Of a DNA stretch of 14,033 bases, positions 12,556-14,033 are shown piece by piece. The stretch covers positions 1 to 14,033 of the forward strand of contig JASEHX010000025.1 in the NCBI GenBank assembly GCA_030018645.1, in the 5' to 3' direction. Numbering within the stretch: position 1 is the stretch's first letter; the number at the start of each line of letters is the position of its first letter. The notes under the pieces are model-generated. The model worked only from the letters and a program-made list of their open reading frames with translations. It searched no databases and was not told where the DNA came from. Both the position numbers and the translations under genes were made by a program. The DNA comes from Candidatus Margulisiibacteriota bacterium (GTDB lineage Bacteria > Margulisbacteria > WOR-1 > O2-12-FULL-45-9).

Positions 12556-13977
12556 ATGCGCATTTTTTATGTTTCCCCCGAGGTCGTGCCGTTTGCTAAA
12601 ACCGGCGGACTGGCGGATGTTGCGGGGTCTCTGCCCAAGACCTTGGCTGAACTTGGCCACGATGTGCGGATAATAATGCCCCGCTATAAGATGATTGATC
12701 CTAAAAAATGGCAGTTAAAAAAATTAAACGATGAAATATGGCAAGGTGTCTTGCCGGGTTCAAAAGTCATGGTCTATTTTTATGAAAATGAGGCCTATTT
12801 TGCCAGCCGCGACGGGCTATACCAACTGCCGGGCGGAATTGATTACGACGATAATCTACAACGTTTCTCCGCTTTTTGCCAAGCAGGTTTACGTTTACTA
12901 AAAGCTATTAATTGGCAGCCGGAGATTGTGCATTGCAATGACTGGCAGTCCGCCTTGGCCATCGCTTACCTTAAAGCAACCTACGCGGATGATCCTTTCT
13001 ATAAAAAGATGTTGACCGTCTACTCCATCCACAACATGGCCTATCTCGGCTTGTTCAATAAAGAGCTCCTGCCGTTGACCGGCTTGGGCTGGGACCAATT
13101 TACCCCCGACCGGCTGGAGTTTTGGGGAAACTTTTCTTTGGCCAAAGCCGGCATTGTGTATTCTGATGTCATCAATACGGTTTCAGAAAAATACGCCCAG
13201 GAAATCCAGACCGCCGAGTTTGGCTGCGGGCTGGACGGCCTGCTGCGCTCGCGGGCGAAGGATGTTTATGGGATAGTTAACGGACTGGACTACGATGTTT
13301 GGAATCCGGCTACCGATAAGAATATCCCGCGCCGTTACAGCCCGGCCACACTCGATCTTAAAGTATTCAATAAATTAGAACTGCAAAAAAGAAATAGCTT
13401 GCCGCAGAAAAAAGAAACGCCGGTAATTGGCATCACTACCCGCCTGGCCGACCAAAAGGGGTTGGATATTTTATCCGAATCCCTGCATGCTATTATGGGT
13501 TTGCAATGTCAATTAATTGTCTTAGGAACCGGCGACCAAAAGTACCATGATTTGCTTAAGGAAGAAAAAAAGCGCTTCCCCGACCAGTTGGGACTGAATT
13601 TGGGCTTTGATGCCGCGCTGGCTGAGTTAATTTACGCCGGCGCTGACATGTTCCTTATGCCTTCGCATTACGAACCCTGCGGTTTGGGCCAATTAATCAG
13701 TTTTAAGTACGGGACCATTCCTATTGTCAGGAAAACCGGGGGGCTGGCCGATACTGTGCAAAATTTCAATTCCAAAACCGGTGACGGCACTGGCTTTGTT
13801 TTTGAAGAATACCATTCTGAAGCGTTAATTCGCACCATTAAAAACGCCTGCGACACTTTCCATAAAAAAAACCTGTGGAAAGCTTTACAAGAAAAAGTTA
13901 TGCGGCTCGATTATTCCTGGGAAGCTTCGGCGAAAAAGTATGTTGAGTTATATGCAAAGGCCACAGGAAAATTTTAA
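12556..13977 (+). CDS. glgA: Glycogen synthase (starch synthase, GT5)
   Basis: The 473-residue enzyme has the usual length of bacterial GlgA, which extends alpha-1,4-glucan from ADP-glucose. The N-terminal Rossmann domain begins IFYVSPEVVPFAKTGGLADV, with the KTGGL nucleotide-binding motif at 15-19, and has HCNDWQS at 126-132. The second domain starts near 290 (IGITTRLADQKGLDIL). It has PSHYEPCGLGQL with Glu373 in the acceptor/nucleotide motif and the second KTGGLADTV at 393-401. AAGGAG, overlapping the stop of the preceding gene, stands seven bases before ATG 12556. Co-transcription with the nucleotidyltransferase fusion suggests that the latter supplies or regulates the sugar nucleotide. 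No branching enzyme or glgC is in the window. Confidence 0.95.
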   Translation: MRIFYVSPEVVPFAKTGGLADVAGSLPKTLAELGHDVRIIMPRYKMIDPKKWQLKKLNDEIWQGVLPGSKVMVYFYENEAYFASRDGLYQLPGGIDYDDNLQRFSAFCQAGLRLLKAINWQPEIVHCNDWQSALAIAYLKATYADDPFYKKMLTVYSIHNMAYLGLFNKELLPLTGLGWDQFTPDRLEFWGNFSLAKAGIVYSDVINTVSEKYAQEIQTAEFGCGLDGLLRSRAKDVYGIVNGLDYDVWNPATDKNIPRRYSPATLDLKVFNKLELQKRNSLPQKKETPVIGITTRLADQKGLDILSESLHAIMGLQCQLIVLGTGDQKYHDLLKEEKKRFPDQLGLNLGFDAALAELIYAGADMFLMPSHYEPCGLGQLISFKYGTIPIVRKTGGLADTVQNFNSKTGDGTGFVFEEYHSEALIRTIKNACDTFHKKNLWKALQEKVMRLDYSWEASAKKYVELYAKATGKF

Positions 13978-13993
13978 TTTGGGTTTATAAACC

Positions 13994-14029
13994 TTGATCC
14001 CGCACTCTATGTATAGTATACTATACATA
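13994..14029 (+). promoter_or_regulatory. Promoter with its -10 inside a 22-bp perfect palindrome
   Basis: TTGATC (13994-13999) and TATACT (14017-14022) are 17 bases apart, a plausible sigma-70 promoter facing right. The -10 sits in the centre of a perfect palindrome at 14008-14029 with 11-base arms TATGTATAGTA. A protein bound there would block RNA polymerase, so this is probably an operator for a gene starting just outside the window. A second small palindrome, GGTTTATAAACC, lies at 13982-13993. Confidence 0.6.
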
Positions 14030-14033
14030 AAAT

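Noticed and set aside
1..14033. CRISPR array, tRNA, rRNA, insertion sequence or prophage genes
   Set aside because: I looked on both strands and saw no spaced direct repeats, cloverleaf-like segments, transposase motifs or phage proteins.

Overview
The window looks like a chromosomal segment from an uncultured bacterium of moderate GC content. Three things lean towards the neighbourhood of Cyanobacteria and their non-photosynthetic relatives (Margulisbacteria/WOR-1-like). They are a YlqD protein whose C-terminal half reads like the cyanobacterial version, a nucleotidyltransferase/phosphomannomutase-like fusion with a degenerate second domain that resembles cyanobacterial homologues from memory, and a PUR-alpha-like DUF3276 protein. 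This placement is inference; no rRNA or other decisive marker is present. I see no tRNA, CRISPR array, insertion sequence or phage gene.

Layout. The left edge (1-1466) holds the start of an unknown leftward gene and a rightward DUF1015 gene. A large nested hairpin (1479-1577) separates it from a long leftward block. Read in transcription order from about 9590 down to 1594, that block contains rpsP, khpA, ylqD, trmD, a SPOUT RNA methyltransferase, rplS, lepB and rnhB. A decayed DUF4143-type ATPase gene follows, then an HU gene with its own promoter and terminator, then yraN, comM, a 43-codon small ORF and a DUF3276 gene. This is the widely conserved ribosome-maturation/export/RNase HII/ComM neighbourhood, with two departures: rimM is absent from its usual place before trmD, and the ATPase remnant plus HU sit between rnhB and yraN.

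The right part (9667-13977) runs the other way from the rpsP promoter region. Two small unrecognised genes come first, then an 805-residue sugar-nucleotide pyrophosphorylase fused to a phosphomannomutase-like domain that has lost its key motifs, then glycogen synthase glgA 11 bases later. The last two probably work together in glycogen or other polysaccharide synthesis. The window ends in a 22-bp perfect palindrome that overlaps a promoter-like -10, which suggests a repressed gene just outside.

The translation-related genes form a tightly packed operon (4-17 base overlaps) driven by an extended -10 promoter. Simple-sequence repeats have entered or abut coding sequence around trmD and the methyltransferase. 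The most informative oddities are the pseudo-phosphomannomutase domain, the possibly leaderless start of that gene, the ATPase pseudogene with adjoining paired dyads, and the terminal operator/promoter. None of these by itself shows a new multi-gene system.
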